Below are positions 47,793-58,500 of a stretch of DNA of 64,000 bases, one piece after another. The translations under genes and the position numbers were made by a program. The notes under the pieces are model-generated. The model had not been told where the DNA came from. It did no database searches and worked only from the letters and a program-made list of their open reading frames with translations. The DNA is from Mesodorylaimus sp. YZB2_4 (lineage: Eukaryota > Nematoda > Enoplea > Dorylaimida > Dorylaimidae): positions 496,001 through 560,000 of the forward strand of contig JASANH010000882.1 in NCBI GenBank assembly GCA_030248295.1. The letters are read 5' to 3'. Position 1 is the stretch's first letter; each line of letters opens with the position of its first letter.

Positions 47793-50700
47793 ATGACTAT
47801 TTGCGCAATTTGTATAGATACAGTGGACCCTAACTTTCCACTCGTTTTTCTCGTTTGTGGACACGTCTTTCATGAACAATGCGTAACCCCTTACGTCGAT
47901 CGCTGGCTAGAATGTCCAGTTTGTAGAAAAAAAACGAGGAAACAGGATTTTAGACAATTATTTTTGGAATGTGACAACGAAAATCAAAACCGGTATGAAA
48001 TAAGGTTTTAATTTTTAATTTTTTCCTTTTTGAGTTCTATTATTTTGGTTAGCTTATTTGTGCAGAATAGCCTAGGCTTGAGGACCACGGATTAGGAGTC
48101 ACTGTTACTATGTACTCGAAAATTTCCCTGAGGTCGATAAAGTTTCGATTGAGGCCCGTTCTGATGAGGGCATATTCGAGGAAGGCGTGAGAGTGTATTT
48201 TTGGATGCTTTTGGACAATTTTTGACCACTTAAATCAAAATCCTGAATAAGTGCAATATGTTCCATTTACTCCCAATTGTTCCAAAGAAAAAATTGAGAT
48301 CCCTCAGACCAAGAATTTTAACTAGTATAATGACCGATTTCAGCCGTGCGAATGTTTGAACTTGACGGGGAGTCGGGTATATTCGATGGGGAAGACTTTT
48401 GAGTGTAAAGGTAGATGCAGCATTTCTGAGGTTTACTATGTGAGTAAATAGGTTGCACGTTATTTCATCTCCATGAAATGCTGTGATGTACAACACTGCA
48501 CAGCATGAATAGCACGGCTAAACAGGAATGAGCTTTATCAGCATTACGAAATTCAGTTGCCTTTTTTCAGCAGCATTGGTACTTTTCTTTCTCGTCTAGG
48601 CTTGGCGCTTCTTCCAATCCGCCTGCTCAGCAAGCCACCGCTTCTGCTAGTGTGCGTAACGTGGCTGGAAGTGGAATCGAAAATAGAGAGGTATGAATAT
48701 GTGAGAGCAGTTTTCAGGTTTGCTAATTTCGAAACCATTTTTCAGGAAGACGACGAATTAGCCTTGGCTATTCAATTATCTCGCCGCGAATACAACTCTT
48801 CTTTTGTAGTAAGTGCACTCATCGGGTATCCAACAGTTTCTGTATTTCTTGATTTTCAGCACGACGATGAAAATCTAGCTCTGGCTCTTCAACGATCGCT
48901 GACATACAATGAACCAGGTGAGCGCTTTGTTTCGTTGCGTGCTCATGTCCAATAGTCTCCGTTGTTCAGGTGACTTGTCCTCATCGCAGACTCAACCGAT
49001 TTTTTTCACTGCTCCTGGACGCGGGGGAAGTGCTAATCAACATGGACTTACCAACAATCCTGCTGCTGGTTCTCTCTCGGGGTCATCTGCAAGCCAGCAA
49101 ATTCAAACTGGTCAAACTGGGGCCTCAATTAACCCAAATCAATGCCGCTATTGTGGTTTCGATGGTCACGGGCATCAAACGTGTAAAGAAGCTGCTTTAG
49201 CCAAGCAACGTTTTTTGATTCATAAAAATCATGGTCCATGTGGCCATTGTGGTAATCGGGGACATTTTCGAGACGCCTGTCGTTATTATATGTCTGGTAA
49301 ACGCCGATTGAATGGAGGCGAGCCATTAGCCTTAACTGAGGTGAGTTTATATCGTTCATATTGTACGGTAGGTGACCTTGATTCTATTAAAATATGTAAC
49401 TGTCGTGCCTGGTGGATTTCGGCGAGTGGGAGAGAATTATTAAACTTCACTGGCTGGGAAACGTCAACCCCTCTGGTTGATGTTTCAGACGCACGCTGGT
49501 CGTAAACTTGCCTTGCTCCAGGCCACATTGTCTCTTACGCCTGTCAGGTATGGTTAGTTTAGTTTTCGCAAACGTCCAGGCCTAAGGTCTATTTGCCATT
49601 ATGATCTTACAGTATAAAGCCATGTATATTTCAGATTTCTTCAAGTCCGAATAATGTTTTGCTGGGGAATTATGTGTAGGCTTAGGGAAAGGCTCGGTAG
49701 CTCCCTCTCTTGGCTTGGCTGGCCGGAGCATGTATGCCTAACAACGACAAGATCATGAGGTAGAAAACGAGCAGATTGTCGCTAGCGTGTGCCGTTATCA
49801 TGTGCCATGAGAAAGAGCGAGAAATGCAGCTGCTCGCCGAAACATAAATTTAAAGCTAGCTGAAAATTAGCATACAGTGTATGCAAATTTCCAACCCATT
49901 AAAATTCATTTTTATAAAACGCATGAAATATTTGAATAGGAGCTATTGAACGCAGTTTATTATCTAAGTTCCAAAAAGATTTCATCGAAATGCATGTTTC
50001 CGCCTGTCTTACTCTCACTCAATATTTTCTCACTGATCCTACATAATAGAGCATATCCTGTGCAGTGCATGCTATTAGGTGCCGAAAATTTGAGCGGGTG
50101 ACTGGGTCATAAAGAGATACTACTCGATGCGACGACTTTAGTCAGGATTTATGGCAGCTTGCTAAGGATTCCAATTTTTCCACAGAAATTGCGTAGGACT
50201 CGTAGCAATTTTGGCTACCGCTCACAAGGAACTTATTCGAAACCAAAATCGAGTCACTATTTTCCCCCTCTTGTAGTGTCCCAATGAATAGTACCTCTTT
50301 AAGAACCAGCCAGGCCTCAAATAGTGTCTCCCAGGTAGTGTTCGTTCGGGATCCAGATCCCGGTCAGGATCGCCCCTCCAGAACCCGATCCGACCCCGAT
50401 AAAAAATGGTCGGGATTGAATGTTGTGGAATTGTGCGAAGAGGGGAAGGGGAGAGGAAGGGATCCGGAAGGAAGTGGTCCAAAAGGGTAAGCTGGATGAT
50501 TGACCTGATAAGAGGACGGAAGGGATTTGCTTGCTAATTGGTGACTGATTCTCCCCTTTTTAGCTTGCCTGATTTAGGATGCAATTATAAATACTGTGCA
50601 AAAAAGTTCTTGGCTCTATTTGCTGGCTATTTGGGGTGGGTTGTAGGTTACCCGCAGCGAATTAAGAGTAAAAAACACTCTAAAAATTCTGATTCCGGCC

Positions 50701-51906
50701 GGTATCGAGCGAGTCCTTGTCCCTATCCCGATCCCGAAAGAAATCCTGAAAGAACGCTACTCCCAGATAGGCACTCTACAGTATGTCCTGCAGATTAGGA
50801 GAATGTGCTGGCTGACTCTGTGGGATGGACTCCTGTTTTTGATGGAGAAGAAGAAAAGAAAGTGCAGTACTGCACCGTATTCTCCATTAGCGAATAACAC
50901 GTGTAACCCTCGTGCCTGGTAGGCCATGGCGAGTTCCCCTGGCTGGGAGACGTCAACCCCTCTGGTTGATGTTTCAGCCGTAGGTATAGTCGCAAGACTA
51001 TCCTGCTCCAGTCGGAGTTTTTGTCCCGCCGACTTCGGTCGGCCGCCTCCCTCTTACGCCTGCCAGGCTTGGTTACACACGTTCTCTGGGGGGTGTCTGC
51101 GCTATTGCAGTTTTTCAGGGACTTTCGTGCAATGTATTTGCAAAATTTTTGAGATTCTCCTTTAAACGGTTCCCGTCTCAGATTCGTCACAACCGTCTTG
51201 CAATTAATCAGCTGCATCACTACCTTCCAGGTTTTTCCATCGCTTATGGTTCAAGCCGTTCAAGCTGATACTCCTGGCGATAGGTGCCGTTATTGCGGGC
51301 TCGCTGGACATGCGGCCAACACCTGCAAAGAAATATCATTGGCTAGACAACGCTTGCATGCTAACCACCAACGCGATCCGTGTGGACACTGTGGGAAAGC
51401 TTCAACAACGCCTGCCAAACGTCATTCACGTTTAACCTGCCGGTTGTACCAAGCTGCAAAGAATCGGCTGGGCGGTGTTGAACCGTTGCTTCCGACTGAA
51501 GTATGTCTGTTGAAAATTATGCGTACAGTACATCTCGCTTTAGTTGGGATCATTCTTGTTGTAGGTGACAGTTCCTCCCCAGAACATCATCAGGAATCCC
51601 GCTTCAACTCAAAATGTGATCAATCCGTTGCAGCTACAAGCTGCGTCGCCTTTTCAGTGTATGTACTGCGGATGGCTGGGCCACAGTTTGCAATTTTGCC
51701 GCGAAATTCAAGCCGCGAATTCACGTTGGCTGGCCAACAGAGCGTGTAATCCGTGTACCTATTGCGGGAACACCATGCATACGAGGGATACCTGTCAATT
51801 TCGTCAAGCCGCCAAATGTCGGCTGAGCGGAAGGGAACCTCTGCCCTGCGGCTATGTACCAACCACGGCTATTGGTGGAAGTGGTGGGAGACAATTTTCG
51901 TTGTAA
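47793..51906 (+). CDS. RING-H2 / UIM-UIM / (CCHC zinc knuckle)x6 protein, putative ubiquitin ligase
   Basis: Seven exons, 47793-47992, 48600-48690, 48746-48808, 48860-48917, 48970-49340, 51231-51500 and 51565-51906, keep frame at all junctions and encode 464 residues. Residues 4-44 form a RING-H2 (C4, C7, C22, H24, H27, C30, C41, C44), the E2-binding fold of ubiquitin ligases. Exons 3 and 4 each encode one ubiquitin-interacting motif (DDELALAIQLSRRE and DENLALALQRSLTYNE). Exons 5, 6 and 7 each encode a pair of C-x2-C-x4-H-x4-C knuckles: C196-C209 and C228-C241; C280-C293 and C312-C331; C383-C396 and C415-C428. A spacer with a K/R-E-x-x-x-A core separates each pair. Knuckle 4 has a longer x10 loop. 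Zinc knuckles usually bind RNA or protein. The function is inferred: a ligase that reads ubiquitin and possibly RNA. Intron 5 (1,890 bp) is filled with MITEs. Confidence 0.88.
49395..49556 (+). mobile_element. TGTAACC-family MITE, diverged copy in RING gene intron 5
   Basis: It begins TGTAACTGTCGTGCCTGGTGG and contains CTGGCTGGGAAACGTCAACC and GGTTGATGTTTCAG, the family's inner palindrome. It ends CGCCTGTCAGGTATGGTTA. Related to 50902-51077. Confidence 0.75.
50317..50785. mobile_element. Inverted-repeat MITE in RING gene intron 5
   Basis: The left arm (TAGTGTCTCCCAGGTAGTG, TTCGTTCGGGATCC) is answered by the right arm read in reverse (TAGAGTGCCTATCTGGGAGT, TTTCTTTCGGGATCG). The arms are degenerate and rich in GGGATC/CCGAT words. 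No internal frame. Confidence 0.55.
50902..51077 (+). mobile_element. TGTAACC-family MITE, best-preserved copy in RING gene intron 5
   Basis: Ends TGTAACCCTCGTGCCTGGTA and, in reverse, TGTAACCAAGCCTGGCAGGC. It is flanked by a 4-bp duplication CACG (50898-50901, 51078-51081). The interior has GACGTCAACC facing GGTTGATGTTTC. Confidence 0.85.
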
Positions 51907-51949
51907 ACTTGTGACGAAGAAATGAGGGAAAAACATTTTGGTGACTTGT

Positions 51950-52067
51950 CTATGCTTTTTTGAGGTGCCTGGCTTGCAAATTTACTGAATAAATAAATTT
52001 CGCTGATAACAGTCACGACAACATCAAAGCTCGGGCCTTCTTCCAAACGTCAAACCAACTTATAGTA
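51950..52067 (+). repeat. Repeat family X, left fragment of the 52-59 kb stack
   Basis: TGAATAAATAAATTTCGC, AGTCACGACAACATCAAAGC and CCTTCTTCCAAACGTC match X at 41170 and 44340. It starts within about 50 bases of the RING gene stop and supplies an AATAAA at about 51988. It continues after the LTR element and the long-TIR transposon at 58785. Confidence 0.75.
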
Positions 52068-52273
52068 TGTAATGTACACGGACCCTCAGTATGAGCGACC
52101 GTTTTACTAGCCCGCTACATTATGAGTGAATAAGCCTCCTACCAAAGCTCACCTACCAAGCTGGCCTGTGATTCAGTCTTCCAACTACTGACAGGAGACT
52201 AAACAATGTACGGTGCAAGAGCATAGCTAATAGCGTACTCATATGCGTATCGTTGAAACTTAAATATATCACA
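52068..52273 (-). repeat. 3' LTR
   Basis: 206 bp, TGTAATGTACACGG ... ATATATCACA on the plus strand. One mismatch to the other LTR (CAG versus CGG near 52087). Confidence 0.95.
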
Positions 52274-52325
52274 TATCTCCCCCAATAAAATATGCCTTCA
52301 GCGTCCGCTCTCTTGAATAACCTCT

Positions 52326-54215
52326 TCAAAACACGCGGCCCCGTTGATCAACATTTGCATCCCGATGATCAACACGCTCGTTTGCTGGCCGACCCATTTC
52401 CACTGCCGCTTGCTCTGTCGAACTTCGCAAACGATGATGCATCCTTTCCCAGACTGCAACACCTCTCGCCTTCGCATACCTCCAAGCTGTACGAGGACGA
52501 AACCATTTTACCACGGCCCAAAGCGTAACTGCGCCACAGACTGAGCAAATCCATAGGTCCTTCAACTGACTCACCAAGTTGTCTACGAATCCCCATGGGG
52601 TGTACCGCCGCAAGGTATCCAAAACCTGTCTCGTTGCATTTGACGGTTTTCTGCTGTTGCCCACAGTGCTCAGCTCTGAGAGGATCTGGTCATGTTCCTC
52701 CATCGTCTTGAACACGTCGTTGAGACTTGCCTGTCCTCTAATCTCTTCCACGTTGTAAGCTGTGATAGGTTTGTGAATAATTGTGTGAAAGTCCCCAAAC
52801 ACTGCCGATTGGTTCCCAAAAAGAGGTAGCGGAAGTATGGTCCCATTGAACAATCGAGCCGTCCCGTTCGTACCCTCGTAGACCCATACCTGCCCGTCAT
52901 CGTCATTCAGGTGTTGTTCTTCCACCAAGTGACACTGTGCTGGTTCTCCACTCCCAAAAATTATCGACGTTTTTGGATCGAGAAACCCCACCGCCGTGAT
53001 ATGGCCAATCGCGTACCTGATCGGAATCTCCTTGTAACAACGATGCTTCGGCATAGGCAAGAACACGAATGAATCCACCGCAACGCAAGGCCAAACATCC
53101 AGGATCGTTCCAGTCAGCCTAGCCATTATCTGCTGGTCCCGTAGGCGTCTCCTTGCTACCAACGTTGGCTCCTGATGCGCGAAAATTAGATCCATGTTCT
53201 GCATTTCCACCATCATGTTGCACGTTGACCAAAATGTGTATGCCAATTCCCCGTTCACGTACTCGTTCCAGCGCAACTCCCAAGCCTGAAACTGCCCAGC
53301 TACCGTGTCGCTTGGTACTGGCGCCGCTCCACCTCCAGTGCGCTTGTCTTCTGCTCGCCTTATGCGCTGATGTGTGTAGTGGTATAGCGTACGACGTAGT
53401 GGAATTCCTTGATCCGTCCATACCGCTTTCGTTCCATCGCACATCGTTCGAGTGTCCCGTTCCTCTGGATCCCAAGTAAGTGCAAAGTCTCGATCCTGGC
53501 TCAGAAACTTCCCTTTCCACCAGTTTCCCTGCATACTCTTCCATTGAACGAACTCGCATTGGACCTCTGCCCGTTTTTCCATAATGAGCATTGCCCCTGT
53601 TGACAGTACGCATGAACCGTTTTCGTACTTGCAAGCCGCTGTATTGCCCAAACTGGATTCGACCTGGCCTCCGTGTGTCATAAACACCTTTCCCTTCACC
53701 AAGAAGCAGTTCTCCGTAGAAGCCTCGACCCATTTGCAGCAGTTCCATGGCAAACCTGACGTATACGGTGGTTCGACCTGGTTGCTTGTGTGCATTACAT
53801 CAGTTCCACCCATCAGTAAGCCAGCCTGACAGCGCTTGTTCCGGATCATGGTACGACATTCCGCCTCTGACATGCCAACCGTGTCGTGTCGCATGTCGTG
53901 GTCGTAGTTCCACTTCAGAAAGTTTGTCCAAGCCGATGCCGTGGTCCTCACCTTCATGCATCTCCAAGCCATAGACTCAAACTTTGCAATGTTCACCTTG
54001 TAAAGAGTGACCGTTCCCTCGTCGGGCTGCTCCCGTTTCGTTGGTGGCCGTTCACCGCAGCGCGTCTTGATCGACAGATCCAAGGATACCCTCGATCCCT
54101 GGCTATCGCAAATCAGTGGTCGAAATCCTGTTGCCGCCTGTGTCGCCCCTACCAACAGACCATCGTACCAAGCATGAGCCAAGGAGCCAAACCAATCCTT
54201 CCTCCACGCTTGCAC
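52326..54215 (-). CDS. Envelope-like glycoprotein frame of the LTR element
   Basis: An open frame of 629 codons lies in the env position, between gag and the 3' polypurine tract. It is Cys-rich with N-glycosylation sites, and a hydrophobic segment about 90 residues from the end (WICSVCGAVTLWAVV) fits a membrane anchor followed by a basic tail. The first codons overlap the end of gag in another frame, so the native start and signal peptide are probably not where the frame opens. Sequence family was not recognised; the call rests on position and topology. A role in entry is not shown. It could also be an unrelated accessory ORF. Confidence 0.65.
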   Translation of the reverse strand: MQAWRKDWFGSLAHAWYDGLLVGATQAATGFRPLICDSQGSRVSLDLSIKTRCGERPPTKREQPDEGTVTLYKVNIAKFESMAWRCMKVRTTASAWTNFLKWNYDHDMRHDTVGMSEAECRTMIRNKRCQAGLLMGGTDVMHTSNQVEPPYTSGLPWNCCKWVEASTENCFLVKGKVFMTHGGQVESSLGNTAACKYENGSCVLSTGAMLIMEKRAEVQCEFVQWKSMQGNWWKGKFLSQDRDFALTWDPEERDTRTMCDGTKAVWTDQGIPLRRTLYHYTHQRIRRAEDKRTGGGAAPVPSDTVAGQFQAWELRWNEYVNGELAYTFWSTCNMMVEMQNMDLIFAHQEPTLVARRRLRDQQIMARLTGTILDVWPCVAVDSFVFLPMPKHRCYKEIPIRYAIGHITAVGFLDPKTSIIFGSGEPAQCHLVEEQHLNDDDGQVWVYEGTNGTARLFNGTILPLPLFGNQSAVFGDFHTIIHKPITAYNVEEIRGQASLNDVFKTMEEHDQILSELSTVGNSRKPSNATRQVLDTLRRYTPWGFVDNLVSQLKDLWICSVCGAVTLWAVVKWFRPRTAWRYAKARGVAVWERMHHRLRSSTEQAAVEMGRPANERVDHRDANVDQRGRVF

Positions 54216-55267
54216 GCTTGTGTGGACGAAACACTGTCCTTGTGTTTCCTGGCCAATTTGTTGCTGCCAGTTCCAACTGCATTGATGTTGCTCACGAAAA
54301 ACTGCGGTGTGTAGAAGTCTTTCTCCGTCGACTCGTCGTCGTCTGATGTACCATTGCCACCCCTGTTGTGGATATGGTGAACCCCCTTGCCCTTTAGGCC
54401 ATTCTTATCGATAACTGCCTTGCCTGACTTCACGCAAACTCGTCCAAAGTGATCCAACTGACCGCATTCGTTGCAAGCCTTTCCAAGTGCTGGACACTTC
54501 TCCTCGTCTTTGTGAAGCTTGTACCCGCATTTGAAGCAGTCAACTCCTTTCTTCAACCGTCGTGGTTCAGAAGATGCACCTTTCTTTGACTTGGGCGTTC
54601 CATCCTTTCTGTGCAAGCGACTCACCATTCCTTCCTTGCTACTACTGCCCATCTCCTGTAGGCGTTTGTGTTGCAGCGAGGCGCTTTCAAGAATGAGTGC
54701 CGTTGCCTCCACTTGGGCCAATTTTGCATCCAGCGTAGGATGTTGCTTGAACAGTTCCTTCTGCCACGCGTCGTTGTTGATGCCAAGAATCAGCTGGTCT
54801 CGAATCCTTTCATCTAACGTGGGTCCAAAGTTACAGTTCCCAGCAATTCCCCTCAAGCTGTTGATCCACATCGCGACCGTCTCCTCCTCCTTCCTGGATC
54901 TCTGCACGAATCGCACACGTTCCGCCATCGCACAGACCTGCTTCCGGTAGTACCCTTCCAGGGCTGCTTTCAGATCGTTTTACGTTTGTTGTAGAACCTC
55001 CCCCGGACGAAAATGATCGACCAGAACTTTGAACGCATCCGGGCCAATACTGGTCAAGAGCAGGGACCTCTTTGCTTGCGCATTCGCCTCCCCCTCGATT
55101 CCAAATCGTACCAGTTCCAATTCAAATCGTTGAATGTAGTATTGATAATCCTCGCCAGTAGGATCGAACTTATCGAACCGGAATCTACGAACTCGCTCCA
55201 AACGTTCAGCCTCGGTCATTCCCAAAGAACTGTCCAAAAGGTATACAATTCCAGCATCTGGCTCCAC
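54149..55267 (-). pseudogene. Gag of the LTR element, interrupted by one stop
   Basis: The frame from 55267 to 54149 has a single TAA at 54980-54982; on both sides it reads as Ty3/Gypsy-type gag. The first part has a capsid-like segment (QYYIQRFELELVRFGI). The second ends with two zinc knuckles (CFKCGYKLHKDEEKC and CNECGQLDHFGRVC). The frame then runs out about 35 codons after the FYTPQFFV segment, where the protease should begin, overlapping the envelope-like frame by about 67 bases. With one stop and no frameshift the copy is recently inactivated. Confidence 0.85.
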
Positions 55268-55293
55268 CAGAAGTCCGCAGTCGACGTCGCCAA

Positions 55294-55499
55294 TGTAATG
55301 TACACGGACCCTCGGTATGAGCGACCGTTTTACTAGCCCGCTACATTATGAGTGAATAAGCCTCCTACCAAAGCTCACCTACCAAGCTGGCCTGTGATTC
55401 AGTCTTCCAACTACTGACAGGAGACTAAACAATGTACGGTGCAAGAGCATAGCTAATAGCGTACTCATATGCGTATCGTTGAAACTTAAATATATCACA
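55294..55499 (-). repeat. 5' LTR
   Basis: 206 bp, same as 52068-52273 except one base. It is followed on its right by the TAGTA duplication. Confidence 0.95.
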
Positions 55500-55522
55500 T
55501 AGTAATAGTAAACTGAATTGCA

Positions 55523-58500
55523 GCCATGTGCCATGGCTATACTTAACGTATTCTCAGGCTCCTAAACTGGCGATGAAACCGGTCCAGCTGGCTGGAAGCA
55601 AACGGATTCCTAGCCAACTACAGACCAGACTTCAATGCCAAGTGACGATTTTTTGAGTGCTATCGCAAAAAAGTAAATTGGAAGTTATTTTTAAGTACGA
55701 GATACATCCAGGCGCAAAGCTTTACTCAATTCCATGAATTTTTTAAAAATTTGAGTTTGGCGCTGTTGTATTGATGAGCAGGCTATATGACTGCGCTGCC
55801 TGATGAAATTGGGTATAATCGCGCAACAGTAAATAGTAAACGTGAAGCAGATACACACGCAGCGTGAAATATGCACACATATTGTTTTGAAAACAATGCA
55901 GGAACAGAAAGTCGAACGTAAAATAGTGCTTCCAACACTGTGCACTGCTTTTAAAAAATCATTGCGACATTAATCTGTCAAAGGCTCAAATAAAACATGA
56001 CGGAAAATATAAAAGAGAGTAGGGAAAGATCAGAGTTGAACTGTAATTGCTCGCTTCGCTGTCTTATGCATTACCGCGCTTGTCCATTCCAGTCACGCGG
56101 AAGTATAGTCGGATTAATCAGCCTAGAGGCACTACGATGCACGGCGCCAGTCTGGCGGGGAGACCCGCGCGAAACACAAAACTAGTAACGAGAGCGCGCC
56201 TGAAAACAGGTTTCTTGTATGCTAGGGGCGGGAAAGTTTTAGCAAAAGGACATGTATCTAAGGATTGTCCCGCTCGGCAGGGGTGGATCAGTGTTGCCAA
56301 CTTCGCCGGAAACCGGCGATTTGTCGCCGGTTTTTGACCCTGTCGCCGGTTTCTCGCCGGTCGGGTACCTTCGCCGGTTCCGTTCGCCGGTCAGCCTCAA
56401 TATCGCCGGTTTTGTCGCCGGTTCTGGAAGCTTCCCTCTCCAGCACTACAGTGTGCAAACTTTGGCCATTGACCGCCAGCTTTGATGTTGACGCATTCTC
56501 TTTTTCTGTGCCAAGTACGGACATATCATTTAAACCCAGTCCACAAGCTTGCTGTGTATCTCCTTCTTCCTCTTCTCACCCTTTTTTTTGCGTCAAAATT
56601 TGGAAGCGCTTATCTAGTAATTTTTTATTTCGTTTCGAACTTTCTGGGCAGTACGTCGTTAGATGCCTTGCAGCCCCATCACTTTAGGTTATTATACCTA
56701 CTGGCTAAGTCATGCCTGAGCATTTCGTCCATTCTCTTGGATAATTTGCAACAATACGGCTCATACAAGGTTGGAACACTTTTCAAGGGAATTTCCTATT
56801 TTCCCCGTAAAACTCAGGGAAAATGGTAGGTTCAGAGCCAAATTTAGAAGAAACTGAGAGGCTGCATTTTAAGGTAAAGTTTGGCGTTTTTACAATATGA
56901 AGTGGTTTAAAGGATTGGTATCGCTTCATCATTTCATTCAAATTCAAATTATTTTCCAACGGCTTCATCTGTAAATGTCATGATTAGGAGATCTAACCAG
57001 TTAGAAATTCTTCTACCAAGTCTAGGTCAGGGTAAAAATGTTAGGGGAAAGATCGGATTATTGTCTCAAAAACCTGGGAAAATCAGGGAAAATCATTCCC
57101 TAATAGTTTGAACCCTGAAGAAGACGAATCTGCCATCAAAAAACTCCAAGGTCGCTTTTAGGAAAATATATACGATCATAAGAGAGGTCAGAAGAGTTGG
57201 TCGTTGACGGAGACAGTTTTAAAATTTGGGAAAGAATTCATGATTACAGTGCTTGCTGAAACAGTCCTATAGGAAGTGGCAGCAGAAGGCGATTTTTGTT
57301 TTTCGTTAATGCGAAATGCACGAGTTGCTGATGTGAAGTAAAAGTATACAAAGTAGCACTGTGTTTTGATGCATTTTATGATCGCCGGTTTTCAGTCGCC
57401 GGTCACTTATTTTGTCGCCGGTTTTTATCTCAGCTTTCGCCGGTCGTGTTGTTTCAGGTTGGCAACACTGGGGTGGATTTTATTGACCTTTTAGGGCGGG
57501 CGGGGGCGGGGTGTAAGGCGGAAAAAATTAAGGCTTGCATTGATCACTGCTAGCCTTAGTTGTACATCGGGGCTATCGAATTTCTCGATTGGTGCCGAAG
57601 CATCTTTGTGAAATTCAGGGCGCACATGTATTTTTTCCACATGAACTTTGCAGCATTGAAGTGGGGAATCTGTTGCACTGCTGGCACAAGGTACTTATGA
57701 TCCTGAGTGGCCTTCATTTCTTTCATTTGCAGCGGGATCAGCTTGCAATTGAGGAATAAATTTAAGGTATGCTGCGTGATCCCACATGGACGTTTTTGAG
57801 TGCGTTTTGACGCTAATCCGCCATCCACTCCATCATTCAAATTCAAATCTGTGTTTAACTGGACATGGACTTCTGGTATATTCATGTCTATCCATACTTG
57901 TGTCCATGTCAATGTAAATACTGGCATCTGGCTCCGTGAACAGCTCGGTGTCCTCATCAGTGTCGCCATGTTAGCTTTCGCGACCTAACGCGACCCAATA
58001 GTAATAAAATTATTGGTACTATAAATAGAGTTTTCATGATTTTTATATATCACGACTTATCCAATGCAGGTACCGTAGCGAATGTTCGCAAAGGATAGTT
58101 CAGCCTGCTGTGTGGATGTGCAGTGGGGAGAAAGACAAATTCACTGAACAAAATCGAGCTGGTTTCAAAAACATTGGCTTTTCTGCATTTATCAATGTGC
58201 AGATGGTCTTCTCGATGTCATGGGGCTATCTAGAAGGCCTCACTCAAAAAAGGTATCACACATCTGGCGCTAGGAATTCGAAAAAACGCCGCCCCTAGCA
58301 TACAAGAAACCTGTTTTCAGGCGCGCGCTCGTCACTAGTTTTGTGTTTCGCGCGGCCATGGGCCTCCCCGCCAGACTGGCGCCGTGCATCGTAGTGCCTC
58401 TAGGCTGATTAATCCGACTATAGGCCAGTTGGAGGAAAACTAAATCATGTCTTTTGTTAAGATTGTACAAACACGTGTGGACACAGAGCTCTGTTCGCGG

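Larger units (their letters stand above)
52068..55499 (-). mobile_element. Young LTR retroelement with gag and envelope-like frames but no pol
   Basis: The element is 3,432 bp with 206-bp LTRs at both ends and a 5-bp target duplication TAGTA (52063-52067, 55500-55504). LTRs start TG and end CA and differ at one position. Next to the right (5') LTR, on the minus strand, lies a primer-binding-like TTGGCGACGTCGACTG. Next to the left (3') LTR is a polypurine tract (GGGGGAGATA). Gag runs almost directly into an envelope-like frame; protease, reverse transcriptase, RNase H and integrase are all missing. The insertion lies in repeat X. Confidence 0.93.

Noticed and set aside
48557..48700. A transmembrane exon in the RING gene (frame ALLPIRLLSKPPLLLVCVTW)
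   Set aside because: Using the acceptor at 48599 instead gives a phase-consistent Ala/Ser-rich linker ending exactly in phase 0 for the UIM exon. The hydrophobic frame does not join the UIM exon in phase.
53119..53829. Long plus- and minus-strand frames inside the LTR element
   Set aside because: They are shadows of the envelope-like frame with no protein character of their own.
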